Below are positions 22,893 to 34,560 of a stretch of 64,000 bases of DNA, one piece after another. The first letter of the stretch is position 1. Each line of letters opens with the position of its first letter. The position numbers and the translations under genes were made by a program. This stretch comes from Scolanthus callimorphus (taxonomy: Eukaryota > Cnidaria > Anthozoa > Actiniaria > Edwardsiidae): assembly GCA_033964015.1 (NCBI GenBank), contig CM066922.1:26840961-26904960 (forward strand). Reading direction: 5' to 3'. The notes beneath the pieces were generated by a model, which saw only the letters and a list, made by a program, of their open reading frames with translations, did not search any database and was not told the origin of the DNA.

Positions 22893-24847
22893 GAGAGGTT
22901 TGCACTAACGATCACCTGAAGGTTGCAAAATAAATTTTTTTCAAATCTCTCAAAATTGGCTCATCAAAAGGGTTTTGGTCACAGCCTCGAATGATATAAG
23001 TTTTAGATCCATCCGATTTTTATTTTGGTCAAATTGCACGAACATCGAAAATTTGCCCAACTTCCGGTTTTAGAGCGTGATTTTACCTTTCCCACAAAAA
23101 GACTAAAAATACCTAAATTTCCAGCTCGTGGTGGCAAACAAATTTCAGAACCCAAAAGCAGACATAATTTCGAACATATGGAGTTGTTTTGTATTTTCGT
23201 AAGACAAATAAAGAATATTTTACAGATATTTTAATGTTTTACATTTGTCCCCTTGTTTCACAAGGCCCAAGTTCGATGGGCTATTTCGCCAAGGTTACAT
23301 GGAAAACTAGATAAATAATTATATAACGGTGAAGAGTAATACCCTTATTTATAAATATCAAAAGAGTTTTTCGGGTAGTTTGAACTGGAGGCCGCGACAG
23401 TCGCCGAACTGAACACAATTTCAGCACAAATTTAGCGGTCTTTCGAGAGCAAACAAGCGATATTACTTACCGTAGATCACGTTTATTCCACTGAACTCTC
23501 GAAATGAACTTCTTGACATGCTATCCAATAAGTAGAATAGGGCTTTAGGTCATCTGGAAGATATTTGAGTCTTTTTTGAAGCCGTGAAAGAGATCGATGA
23601 CCTTGTGTTGCCGCCATTTGACCAAATTCCAAACAGTGTCACGTTGACCGAAGCACATCGCAAGACAGATTTCTCAGTCAAATGTCCGCCAAAAGTAGAA
23701 AATATTGCGTCCCAACACAATATTTCCTCTTACTATTGGCTTAAAGAGTTTGTTGTTGGCAAAACAATCCTTATTCCACGCAGAAATCAAATGTTACGAA
23801 CAAGAATCGGCAACCTCTTTGTTACAAATTAACAAATTTGCGTTACAGGGGACGCAGTCAGTTACGTCATTTGGGTCCATGTAACGCAATTACAAAGGCA
23901 CAGTTGTCACGGCCTGGTCAGCTCGTCGCGGTCGTGACTGCCGATTCTTGTCAAAACATTGGATTTCTACGTAAAATAAGAGTAGTTTTCCCAACAACAA
24001 GCCATTTTAGCCAGTACTTAGAGGAAATAGCATTCTAGGCTGCAATATTTTCTTCTCTTAGCGGACATTTGACTGAGAAATCCGTCTTGCGATATGCTTC
24101 GGTCAACGTGACATTGGTCAAGTGGCGGAAACACCAGGTCATCGAACTCTTTCACGGTTTCAAAAAAGACTCAATTTCTTCCAGATGACCTAAAGGCCTA
24201 CTCTACTTATTGGATAGCATGTCAAGAAGTTCATTTCGAGAGTTCAGTGGAATTAACGTGATCTACGGTAAGTAACATCGCTTGTTTGCTCTCGAAAGAC
24301 CGCTAAATTTGTGCTGAAATTGTGCTCAGTTTGGCGACTGTCGCGGCCTCCAGTTCAAACTACCCGAAAAACTCTTTCGATATTTATAAATAAAGGGTAT
24401 TACTCTTCACCGTTATATAATTATTTATCTAGTTTTCCATGTAATCTTGGCGAAATAGCCCATCGAACTTGGGCCTTGTGAAACAAGGGGAAAAATGTAA
24501 AACATAAAATATCTGTAAAATATTCTTTATTTGTCTTACGAAAATACAAAACTACTCCATATGTTCGACATTATGTCTGCTTTTGGGTTCTGAAATTTGT
24601 TTGCTACCACGAGCTGGAAATTTAGGTATTTTTAGTCTTTTTGTGGGAACGGTAAAATCACGCTCTAAAACCGGAAGTTGGGCAAATTTTCGATGTTCGT
24701 GCAATTTGACCAAAATAAAAATCCGATGGATCTAAAACTTATATCATTCGAGGCTGTGACCAAAACCCTTTTGATGAGCCAATTTTGAGAGATTTGAAAA
24801 AAAAAATTATTTTGCAACCTTCAGGTGATCGTTAGTGCAAACCTCTC
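22893..24847. mobile_element. 1955-bp near-palindromic foldback at a TTAA site
   Basis: The terminal sequence GAGAGGTTTGCACTAACGAT and its reverse complement begin arms of roughly 900 bp that differ by only a few percent and close on a loop of about 125 bp. TTAA flanks both ends (22889-22892, 24848-24851). The empty target is known from intact L copies, which have a single TTAA there, so the duplication is real. piggyBac and Kolobok elements use TTAA. No transposase frame found. Confidence 0.8.
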
Positions 24848-24861
24848 TTAATACACTTGAG

Positions 24862-25862
24862 TTGGTTGTCTGAGGTCCACCCCTTCCCAAGATATATGCA
24901 TTTTCTCATACCACATGACAATGCCGTTGCACCCCCCTTGTAGCATAGGCAAAATATCCCAAGTATGGTTTCCTTAGCATTTTCCTTTGAGGAGAAACAA
25001 GTTTTTTTCTTTGTATACCACAGGGATCCCATGTGTACACGGACGGACGACGGACGACGGACGGACGGCGTACGCTATAATAGGTTTAATACCAGAAAAA
25101 TAAAGAAAAAGTCATATCTCCAGAAGGGTAGCTTTATAGAAGCCAAACTTGGACAAACTTCCAAAGACCATTCTTGGTTTTCAGTTGTCACGTGACTAAA
25201 TTTATCTCCCCAAATATACTTTGAAATGCTGTATACTCAACAGAACTGTAAAGAGAACACAAGATTATGTTTCCTGGGTAAATTTGAGGCCTATTGAGTG
25301 TTTTCCGAGCGAAATATATCGAAATGAATCTCCGCCATTTTGTACAGTAAATGTATGGAGCCGCCATGTTGGTGCCCAAGCAGATGAGCACCAACATGGC
25401 GGCCAAATTACCAGTTCTCCAAAACGGCTATTTAATGGATCATATCAACAAGAATCTTGTCGGAATGGTAGGATATGAACATTAATAACATTCTAATTTG
25501 TCTAGATTGTAAGAATTAAGCAAATTGAGTAAATACGACACGCTCAAAATATTAGACTGTTGTTGCGTGACATAAATAGCTTCAGCGATATCTCCGGAAC
25601 TACGTGGCAGAAGGTGCCGAGATTTCGTGTGATGACTCCTTCAGTAGAGTTATAATCAACATTGAAAGTACATCTCCGTACAGGTTTAACTTTAGAAGTT
25701 AGCATTTTGATGACGTCACGTGAAAACCACCAATAAGAGGAACTCTACACCAAAGTCAGGTGTCCTTACGTCATCAATGACGTCATAAAAAATGATCCAT
25801 AATGCCGTGACGTTCAAAAATCAACTCGATAGAAAATAACACCTATGTTGTATTGTGAATGT
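24862..25862 (+). mobile_element. H-family copy (right part of the host copy), interrupted
   Basis: Continues the H sequence broken at 16339: a CRE-like unit, the tatcccaagtatgg block, a GGAC microsatellite (25040-25070) and the 3' section ending with cgttcaaaaatcaactcgat near 25838. A roughly 560-bp element interrupts it at about 25172-25733. The 3' stem-loop is absent. Confidence 0.65.
25172..25733. mobile_element. MITE nested in H, TTGGTTTTCA-type ends
   Basis: Inserted in the H word gaccataagagg. Its ends are loosely inverted (ttggttttcagttgtcacgt against acgtgaaaaccaccaa). It contains a 16-bp perfect inverted repeat GCCGCCATGTTGGTGC (25360-25375, 25388-25403). Confidence 0.55.
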
Positions 25863-25956
25863 GCGCATTCTGAGTGGTTAAAAAGCGTGTTTGTAAGAGA
25901 CCTGAGAAACACGATTGTCACGCAACGCTGTCGCGCGTGTGTATGTTATTTTCTAA

Positions 25957-27218
25957 AAGCAATAAAAATACTTTCTGTGTGCTCTCTGGTTTTTTACAAA
26001 CACTCGGGAATGTTGGTCGAACTGATAAAACTTGAAAAACACTCGCCTTCGGCTCGTGTCTTTCAAGTTTTGATCAGTTCTCCCAACATCCCCTCGTGTT
26101 TGTAAGATAATAATATGGATGCAAAAATTTCTCGATTCCGATTGGTCGAGAGCAGTGCAATTACAAAAGTAATTTGCACTCCAAAAAAGTAATTGCACTC
26201 AAATGAGTGCAGGTATTTCATGAAGCTGATTGGCTAAATAAACAATGGATTTTGCGAACGAGCCAATCAAATGCGCGCTAGCTGTCACGCCACTCGATCT
26301 GTTTGAGCCTTGTCAACAAGATCGGAGATCGGCTCTTGCACTGGATGTGGAAGGAGAAAATCGGTTCCTTTTCATGAAAATCCTCTTCCGAAACTTGTGG
26401 AAATGAAAATGTGAATTCCTTATGGCTTTGAGCAAGACTTGTTTAAGTTTCCATTCTTTGTTATGGAAGGATATGAAGGGAAATCTTCGTTGACTGCGAA
26501 TCTAGCAGCGGGAAATGCCAGCGATGAAAATGAACTAGAAGTCTACAAGAAACACATGCGATACGGACAGTTTTCCGGATCAAATTCCTGTCAATCATGG
26601 TTGTTTAGCTGTTATAAGAAAGTTTACACAAGGGAAGACTTCAGGTATGTCTTCTGTGGAAGTTTACCTAGCTATGTTCACCTTTCTGGACAATATTCTG
26701 CCCGTTTTTGGTGACCGAAAATGCACAAGCAACTAAGCTTTTCAAAGCAATTCAAACTGAAAGAAACCAACCAATTAATTAATTAATACAGCCTCTCTTA
26801 TGTTATTTTACCTTGGAATCTGAAATAAAGTTTATGATTGTCAAAACAGAATTCCACCTGCTTCTTGCATAAAATAAATTTGTTGTGTCAAGTATATTTA
26901 TGTCAAGTAAGGTTTCGTAAACTTTGCCCGCTTGTCTCGCACGCGTTCAGTGCATTTGTGGCCGCTGCAAATAAGGTCTTCTCTGAAAATTTTTGCATCC
27001 ATATTATTAATAAGTAATCATACGACTATTCTCGTTCAATTTGGGATTAATTACACTCGTGAGTTTTTCAAAAAGCTCAAATTGCACTCGCCCTAACGGG
27101 CTCGTGCAATTTCGATACTTTTTGAAAAACTCACTCGTGCAATTAATCCCAAATTGAACTCGAAGTCGTATGATTACCTATACAAACAGAGAGCACGCGA
27201 AAAGTACTTTTATTGCTT
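25957..27218. mobile_element. Transposon whose two ends are each long hairpins
   Basis: The inverted tips aagcaataaaaatacttt and aaagtacttttattgctt sit at 25957 and 27218. Just inside each tip is a separate foldback: 25994-26105 (loop gccttcggctcg) and about 27013-27178 (arms near 75-80 bp, loop gccctaacgggc). A candidate exon lies between them. The target duplication is ambiguous (TAA-like). Confidence 0.65.
26463..26645 (+). CDS. Candidate first exon carried by the hairpin-ended transposon
   Basis: ATG at 26463 opens MEGYEGKSSLTANLAAGN, then ENELEVYKKHMRYGQFSG, ending YKKVYTREDFR before a good donor (CTTCAG|GTATGT). The frame is coding-like and lies inside the 25957-27218 element, so it is probably a transposon protein. 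No family recognised and no second exon found. Confidence 0.35.
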
Positions 27219-27228
27219 AATTACAATT

Positions 27229-28397
27229 AACTGGCTAAAAGCGGAGCTCCCGGTTACATATGAGCCACAAAGGTTGCTATTGTACATTAATAGCCTTACT
27301 CTGCCAAACCACATTACTAAGCGGTAATTGCACCCCCCTTGCCACTTTTATAATTTCACCCAAGTGAGGTTCATCCCTTCCCAAGATATATTCTTTTTCT
27401 CCTATGATGGCATCAAAGATGACATCAGACCACGTGACCAAGCAGTTACACCTCCCTTGCAAGACACTATTTATCTATCTATCTATCTATCTATATTGCC
27501 ACTTGGACAACTTCACGGAAGTTTGGTTGTCTGAGGTTCATCCCTTCCAAAGATATGAACCTTTTCTCATTTGATGACGTCATCGATGACGTCATACCAA
27601 GTGTCCATGGCGTTGCACCCCCCTTGCCACTTAGACAACTTCACCCCAGTTTGGTTGTCTGAGGTCCAGCCCTTCCCAAGATATAAGCATTTTCTCGTTT
27701 GATGACGTCATCGATGACGTCATACCACGTGACCATGCCGTTGCACCCCCATTGTAGCATAGGCAAAATATCCCAACTATGGTTTCCTTAGCATTTTCCC
27801 TTGAGAAGAAACCATCTTTTCTTTGTATACAACAGAGATCCCATGTGTACACGGACGGACGGACGGACGGATGGCCTACGCTATACCAGAAAAATAAAGA
27901 AAAATTCTCCCGAAAAGTAGTTTCTATAGAAGCCAAACTTGAACAAACTTCCAAAGACCATAAGAGGAACTGTACCCCAAAATCAGGTGCCCTTACGTCA
28001 TCAATGACGTCATCAAAATGATCCATAACATTTCGAGATAGCGTTGTCGCGTCGTTTTCTGCGAATACGCGCAGGCTAGCTGTGTTTTGTCCCAAGCCCT
28101 TTGGCGGAGACAAAAACAACATAGCGGCCATGAGTACGGTGTTTCTCGAGTACCTGCAAGTTTTGGTGGATTTCTCTGCTTTTTTCGCTAAAATATGAGG
28201 GAAAATACGTACAGACCTTCCAAATAAGGTAAGGAGGAGTTCCTAATAAGGAAAGCGGCAAGTCGACAACGTTAGGCTACAAACGTCTTGATATGTGCCT
28301 GTGACGTTCAAAAATCAACTCGATAGTATACTATACGTTTTTCCCTGAAGTATGGTGCTCGGCTTGCGCGAGCCTTCGGCCCGCGCAAGAGCTCCGC
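27229..28397 (+). mobile_element. H-family element, nearly complete
   Basis: The 5' part starts within the terminal hairpin (actggctaaaagcggagctc); tandem units follow at 27340-27760, then a GGAC microsatellite (27850-27875). The 3' stem-loop is at 28363-28389 (12-bp stem with one mismatch, loop ttc), then AGCTCCGC. Confidence 0.7.
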
Positions 28398-28759
28398 TAT
28401 AATATACACAAATGAAATTTCAGGAGAAGGGGTAACCGCCTCTTCTTGTATTATTTTGAACAGATCTATAGTCTGGATAAAAGCGGAGCTCCCGGTTATA
28501 AAATTTTCTGTGTGAATGAAAGGGATTCCCATGTGTACATGGTTTATACTATACGCTTTGTAAGAAAAAATGTCTCTTGATATGTATACATAAGTGTTTT
28601 CTTCGGTATCTTGCTGCATTTACACTATACAAATACACGGACGAAAATAAGCAAGTGAGATAAAAATGTCAAGTGAGATAAAAAACCTCCTTCAGAAAAA
28701 TTAAGGTATTTTAATTAAAATCCCTCAAATGGAATGATTAAAAAATGCAAGAAATATAA

Positions 28760-28945
28760 TAATTGTTCAAGCATAGATGGCGTCGTCGATAGCGCTCGGC
28801 ACAAGTTGCCGATAAATTGCTCAAAAGTTCCCGATAAAAGTGCTTAAAAGTTGCCGAAAAGTTGCTAATTTTTTTAAAAAGTTGCCGAAAAGTTGCTTTT
28901 TTTTTTCAAAAACTTGCCGACAAGTTGTCAAAATTATTTTTTTTC
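28760..28945 (+). repeat. Degenerate AAGTTGCCGAAAAGTTGC tandem repeat
   Basis: Six to eight imperfect copies of an 18-24-bp unit (aagttgccgataaattgctc, aagttgccgaaaagttgc and similar) inside the outer H element. Not seen in the sister copies. Confidence 0.6.
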
Positions 28946-29010
28946 AAACTTGTTTTTAATTTTAAAAAATTGAAATTTCACACATTGTCTTGTTTCTTAT
29001 CAAACTTTAT

Positions 29011-29345
29011 CAGGGGCTCATAAGTGGGGGCGTCCCTCTGATATATATTCTTGATAAGGCGTTTTCACAGACCTAGTTATTTTAGATTGGTATTTACTCT
29101 AGTTTCTATGCCGCTGCGGTCCCGTTTATTTAGAATAACAATAGCAGAGAACAACAAATAATCAGTGCTTGCACGTGCATATCTTGCCAATGACAAGCGT
29201 CTGATACAAAGAATTTGATTGGCTAGTAAAACAAAAGCTTTACAATTTTATAGCGGTAAAACCGTTCTAAAAATAACTAGGTCTGTCAAAATGCCTTATC
29301 AATAGGGCAATACTAGAGAGGGACTCCACTATTTATGAGCCCCTG
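29011..29345. mobile_element. hAT-like MITE, CAGGGGCTCATAA ends
   Basis: The inverted ends CAGGGGCTCATAAGTGG and CCACTATTTATGAGCCCCTG continue inward with loosely paired blocks. ACTTTAT directly repeats on both sides (29004-29010, 29346-29352). CAGGG ends and a 7-8-bp duplication fit hAT. Confidence 0.75.
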
Positions 29346-30891
29346 ACTTTATATCAAAGTTATTTGAAACTCGAATAAAGATTCTTTTTCTTAACATTTC
29401 TTCCGTGCTGACTTTACTCGATAATCATCATATTAAACATGATAGTCGTAGACTAGTTTTCAGATGACGATTTTTTAGAGAAAAAAAAAACATATGATAT
29501 GCGTAACTGTTTCTTCTAGTAGAATAAGTAAATATCTATCGAAAGTTAATAAATGTACCCAAAAAAGTAACAAAAAACATATCAAGAAAGTGCTGTCGTT
29601 TTTATGGCAAATCCGCGCGGGTTGCCTGTGGTGTTAAAAACGTGACTCAGGCCCCTCGGCGGGGGGTAAAAACAAAATGGCGACCAAGAGAAGGATGTTT
29701 CTCAAGTATCTGCAAGTTTTGGTCAATTTTCCTGATATTGATTTTTCAAGCACAGATGACGTCGTTGATGACGTCACATCACGTGATCACTTCATTTCGC
29801 TCATCTGATGACCTAGACTACGCTACCAAAGTTTGGTTGTTTTAGAGTCTTCCCTTCACGATATATTATTTTTTTCAAGCATATATGACGTCATCGATGA
29901 CGTCGCATCACGTGACAACTTCATTTCGCTTATCTGATGATCTAGACTGCACTACCAAAGTTTGGTTGTTTTAGAGTCTACCCTTCACGAGATAATATAT
30001 AGATTTAGCCACTGGCTAAAAGCGGAGCTCCCGTTGTGTACATGGTTTGTCACTATAATAATCTTTTCAGAAAAAATGTCTCTAAATATGTGCAGTATAC
30101 AGAGATGCAGATGAAAATAAGCACGAAAGAAAGGTAAAAGAAAGGTACTAACCCTCACAATTGAATAATTCTAACAAGGTGCAACAGTGTAATCAAGAGA
30201 AAAGCTTTCTTTGTCATGAGCTGTTTTAATATTTCAACATATACATACCATACATGTACCATATTATTACGTGTTCATTGTATTTTTATTAAAATGTCTC
30301 ACCCCAGAAAATACCCAACATGAAGAAGCAGAGAAATTCAGAATACTGTAGTTGTTTGTCAATTTTGGTAATTTGACTGAATTTCTGTGTAACATTTATT
30401 GCAAATTCCAATTGTAAGGGAAGGAACATTTTTTTGAGTGGTTGGGAGTGGGGTTACGGAGGCACAAGGGTAAGGCCATACCTATATGAAAGCTTTTCAG
30501 GGGAGGGCACACCATTCTCTTGCTTGTTACTTTCCATTTAATTAATTGTCCATTTAATACCTCCTAGTTCATAACTTAAACTACTATTTTATATATACAC
30601 TTTTTTCATGATGCATAGTCTTCTCAGAAGCCTTGGAGCAAAACGTATAACAAGGTGAGGGGAGGTTTGCACCTTTCCTAGACCCCTGCAGATGGGGGGG
30701 GGGGGGGGGGAGATGTTTTCCCTAAAAATACAAGGGAGGGCCAACACTTTATTGAAAACAGTGCTGAAATTCACCAGTCCTCTCCCAGTCCTCTCCCCCA
30801 CCCCTCTTCCCCACCCCCTTGACATAAATAAAACTACCTTCCATGTGTGCAAAACCCACCATGGGAGATGAGTATTTGATAATCTGGCATT

Positions 30892-31126
30892 GTGTGGACC
30901 TTCCAGAAAATATCCATCCCCCTCCCATGGAATGGTGTTGAAAAGTACCCCCCCCCCCCCCCCCCCCACCAAAAAATAAAAAATAAAATAAATAAAGAAA
31001 TCATAAAAAAATAAAATACAGTATTTGTATGGAAAAAGTCAGGATAGTTGACCCCCCAATTACTCTGGCGTTTCCAATCCCTTCCGTGGAGGGGGGGGGG
31101 GGATATTTTCTGGAAACCACACACAG
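30892..31126. mobile_element. Poly-C/G MITE, TGTGTGG..CCAGAAAATATC ends
   Basis: Left tgtgtggaccttccagaaaa and right ttttctggaaaccacacaca, each next to a C or G run. The tract tacagtatttgtatgg inside is shared with the 22216 copy. Confidence 0.65.
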
Positions 31127-31338
31127 TCAGTACTATCTATGTCTATGTACCATGCATTACACATTACAATGAGATTATGGATTATGAAGATGGAGATTCA
31201 TATGAGGTATCTTCCATCAGTTCATGGAAATCTAGAGCAATTAATCAAAACAAAATCAATTCCCATGGGTATCACTTATAGGGGTGCTACATGATTTTGT
31301 ATCACACACCAAATCAATGAAAGTTATACCATTTTTGG

Positions 31339-31883
31339 TCCCAGGGTGAAGTTTCCGTGTTTTCGAACCAAGTTGAAGTCGTATTTGGGTGAATTCAATG
31401 GTAGTTCGTTTTGCCTCAGTGATTCTAGTCTTGCTCTGTTTCTTGCTGAAACTTCACCTGGGGACACTCACTAGGATTCTCAGTTCTATCAATCAAAAAC
31501 GTCAGTCCAAAGGCGGGGCTTCGGGGACCTCCTATCATTGGATGCCGCGTTTGGCGCCTTCTCATTGGCAGCAGGTTTAGTTCCCGAATGATCACATTGT
31601 ATTATTCAAGGGGAGATGATTGGCACGATCTTGTTCCTGAACTAATCCTGCTGCCAATGAGAAGGGGCTTAATTCATCATCCAATGATAGGAGGCCCTGA
31701 AGGTCCGCCTTTGATTGATAGAACTGAGAATCCTAGTCAATGTCCCCAGGGTGAAGTTTCAGCAAGAAACAGAGCATCCTATGAGGTCAACCTGCAGCAA
31801 GTATAAACAAACTACCATTGAAAATATAACCCAAATACAACTTCAAACTTGGTTCGAAAACACGGAAAACTTCACCCTGGGAC
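31339..31883. mobile_element. 545-bp foldback, GTCCCAGGGTGAAG ends
   Basis: The arms are about 230-250 bp and pair almost throughout (cgtgttttcgaacc against ggttcgaaaacacgg), with a small centre near 31590-31640. No convincing target duplication. Confidence 0.75.
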
Positions 31884-32730
31884 AAGGGTATGAAAAGCTA
31901 TGTCTAAACCAACCTATGTGTGCACTGTGCAATTACAACTAAGGGACTGGTCATAAACTAGAGGGGGAAAGGGCTGGTGCATTTCTGTTTTGGTCTACAT
32001 GTACATGTTTTTTTTGGAAACCCTCCCCTGACAAGATGCAGGAAAATGTTGGCCCTCCCAAATGTGGTGACATAATTAATGGTGACCCTCCCCCATCATT
32101 CACTGGATCTAGATATTGCTAAAAAGACATTTTTATTACTTTCTAAAATCCATTTTCATGTAATAATAGCAGATTCGATTATGTCTTTTGTTTAGGGAAA
32201 AAGAATCCGAAAGTTACTTCATCTGTACGTATGTTTTACATAAAATACTCACAAATATCCTAAACTTCAACAGACTATTAATTCTCAATTAATAATAACT
32301 ACACACAAGAGAATTTAAAAATTCTGACCAATATATTTTGGATAGATAAAGTAGGGTAGAGTGATACTATTAGAGTATCTTGTACAGTTGAAATATTGGT
32401 GGAGTCAGAATTTTATAATTTCTCTTATGTGTGTATTTATGTTTAACATACATCTGTACATTATGTTGCTAAAATCTTGCCAAGTTCAGTGTAGTTCAGC
32501 CATAGCATTAGTCTCCAAACACTAAAAAAAACTAGTGGGGGGGGGGGGAGACAACATATAAACAACTTAAGTCAGCTTTTAGGGAAAGTTTAAAATCTCT
32601 TGCGCACGATGCGCGGTGGAAATTTAGAGCCCAGCATGTAGAATTAACCCATGTGGGGGAATTTACTGGGGAAAACTGTGGGGGCACAGGCCTCCCTGAC
32701 GCTATAATCACTATGGCCCTGTGACAACAT

Positions 32731-32973
32731 TGGGCAATTCCAGAAAATAAAGGTACCCCCCTACGGGCGGCATTTGGAAATTCCGATGGGATGGGGGGGT
32801 TTAAGAGCTCGGAATTCTGATTGCAAGGGGGGTGTTCGAAGCTGGATTTCTTTAACTTGCCCGGATTCTATATGCACGGGGGGGTAAACCATTTTGGAAA
32901 TTCTGGATGCATAGGGGGGTCAAAAACTAGTGCCGCCCGTGGGGAGGGTACCTTTATTTTCTGGAATTGCCCA
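32731..32973. mobile_element. MITE with TGGGCAATTCCAGAAAATAA ends
   Basis: Perfect inverted tips of about 27 bp (reading ..AGGTACCC inward) enclose repeated blocks of TGGAAATTCNGATG next to G runs. A degraded relative lies near 10258. Confidence 0.75.
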
Positions 32974-33114
32974 TTTGTGTAAAAAATAATGACCCTCCCT
33001 TTATCATTTGCACCATGCGAGACTGTGATCATATTATCATAAGGTTTTATGTATTCACTCTAAATAGTAGACAGTGCCAATTCAATAACTCTGCTGTGCA
33101 CAAGAAACCCTTAA

Positions 33115-33538
33115 GCCTAGTTTCCATAAAGTCTTATCTGTCGTATCTGACGTCTCATCAGTCAACCGTGAAACAACAACAACAACAATACTTTAATGCC
33201 CTCTGTAGTAACAGGATACAGTTCAAGAAAATTATGAATTAAAGTATTAACTTAATTAGAGGATCACAGTTACCTAAAAATAGCAGAGTTAATCAAGTTA
33301 GGTAACAGTGGTCAAGCAGATAAAATTCATAGGAGTTATAGTTAAGGTAGAGACAAACAAAGGAGAATAATTAACTAACAATAAAGAAAATAAATAAATA
33401 AATAAACAATAACAACAACAGCAACAGAGTAGTACACTATGAAATAAGAGGATATGAAATAGAGAATTCCAATTTTCAATTGTTTCATGGTCGACTGATG
33501 AGACAGATACGACAGATAAGACTATATGGAAACTAGGC
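33115..33538. mobile_element. Foldback, GCCTAGTTTCCATA..GTCTTATCTG ends
   Basis: Inverted ends of about 60 bp; the left is preceded by TTAA and the right followed by TAAA. Fragments of the same family occur at 8646-8775 and 42750-42795. Confidence 0.7.
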
Positions 33539-34560
33539 TAAAGTAAACAACTTCAGTACCATAAGTCATGTCCTGTTGCCGAAGATCCAAGGCAGCAAAG
33601 AGAACACGGCTCCATCACCATCTTCTCAAGTAAAGTAGTTTTGATTGCCAGCCAAATGTACAGCAGCAGGGATCAGCAGCGAGCAGTGGTTTTCTTGTGT
33701 GCCGCTCGATACAATACAGTACGTTTTTCGGCTTTCTTATTTATCTGTGAATCAGAATAATGATAATATGTTAGTCTTGACAGGCGTTTGTTTAACTCCC
33801 TTTTCTTTAGCTACCTCGTGGTTCTTGTTTTGATTTCAAGAAATGCCACTGAGCGTGCAGAAACCTAATGTTTTTCTCAACACACACGGCTCAAGCAATA
33901 GTTAGCCTTATTAGAAAGTTAAAGGAATTCTGGAGATTTTCGGGGTCGCATATTAACTCAAATGCATATTTTATTTTGAAGCTAAAACAAGTTCGCGTTT
34001 CTGAATGTCACGCCGCCGGCGCCTACCTTCATCCCGAGTAGTTTTTTCTCCCGTGTATAGAAACACCTCGGAACTGTGAATGTCCTGCCATCTCCCACTA
34101 AACACTGCTTTATCCAGGAATTTTGAACCACGAATTGCTCGACGGCCATTAAAGACGCGACTTTGTGTTGCTAATTATTTCTACAAATAAAACCGTCCCT
34201 TCATAGCTTCTGCCGTAGTGGAAATGAGGGCTTCTCCCAGTTAATTTCACTCTTCAAAAAGTCACTGCCCAGTTATTAAAACGCCTCGGTTTTGTGAAAG
34301 AAATGGAGAGACCAGATGAAGAATGACTTCGCAAGGAAATGCACAGCCATATTGCATTCTACTCGGAGCTAAAATCTTGGTTGGACTTCTAGATGATAGG
34401 AAGACACTCTTCTGATTTCTTCAGATACGGCTCAGACATTGTCTTGTACTCCCTGGCTTTTTGTAAACAAATTTCCATTTGCGTAGCACAGTTCTGAAGT
34501 CGCGTACAGTCGATTTTCAGTTGTTTTAGAGTCTTCTCTTCACGAGATATTAATTTTTCA

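Larger units (their letters stand above)
16340..24861. mobile_element. L-family copy split by two later insertions
   Basis: The left end CTCAAACACATTAAGGCC (16340) and right end TTAATACACTTGAG (24861) are flanked by TT, and the flanking H sequence joins exactly if one TT is removed. The left half matches the intact copy up to about 16616 and the right half from about 22650. A 6-kb block lies between them, and a TTAA foldback sits in the right terminal repeat. Confidence 0.75.
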
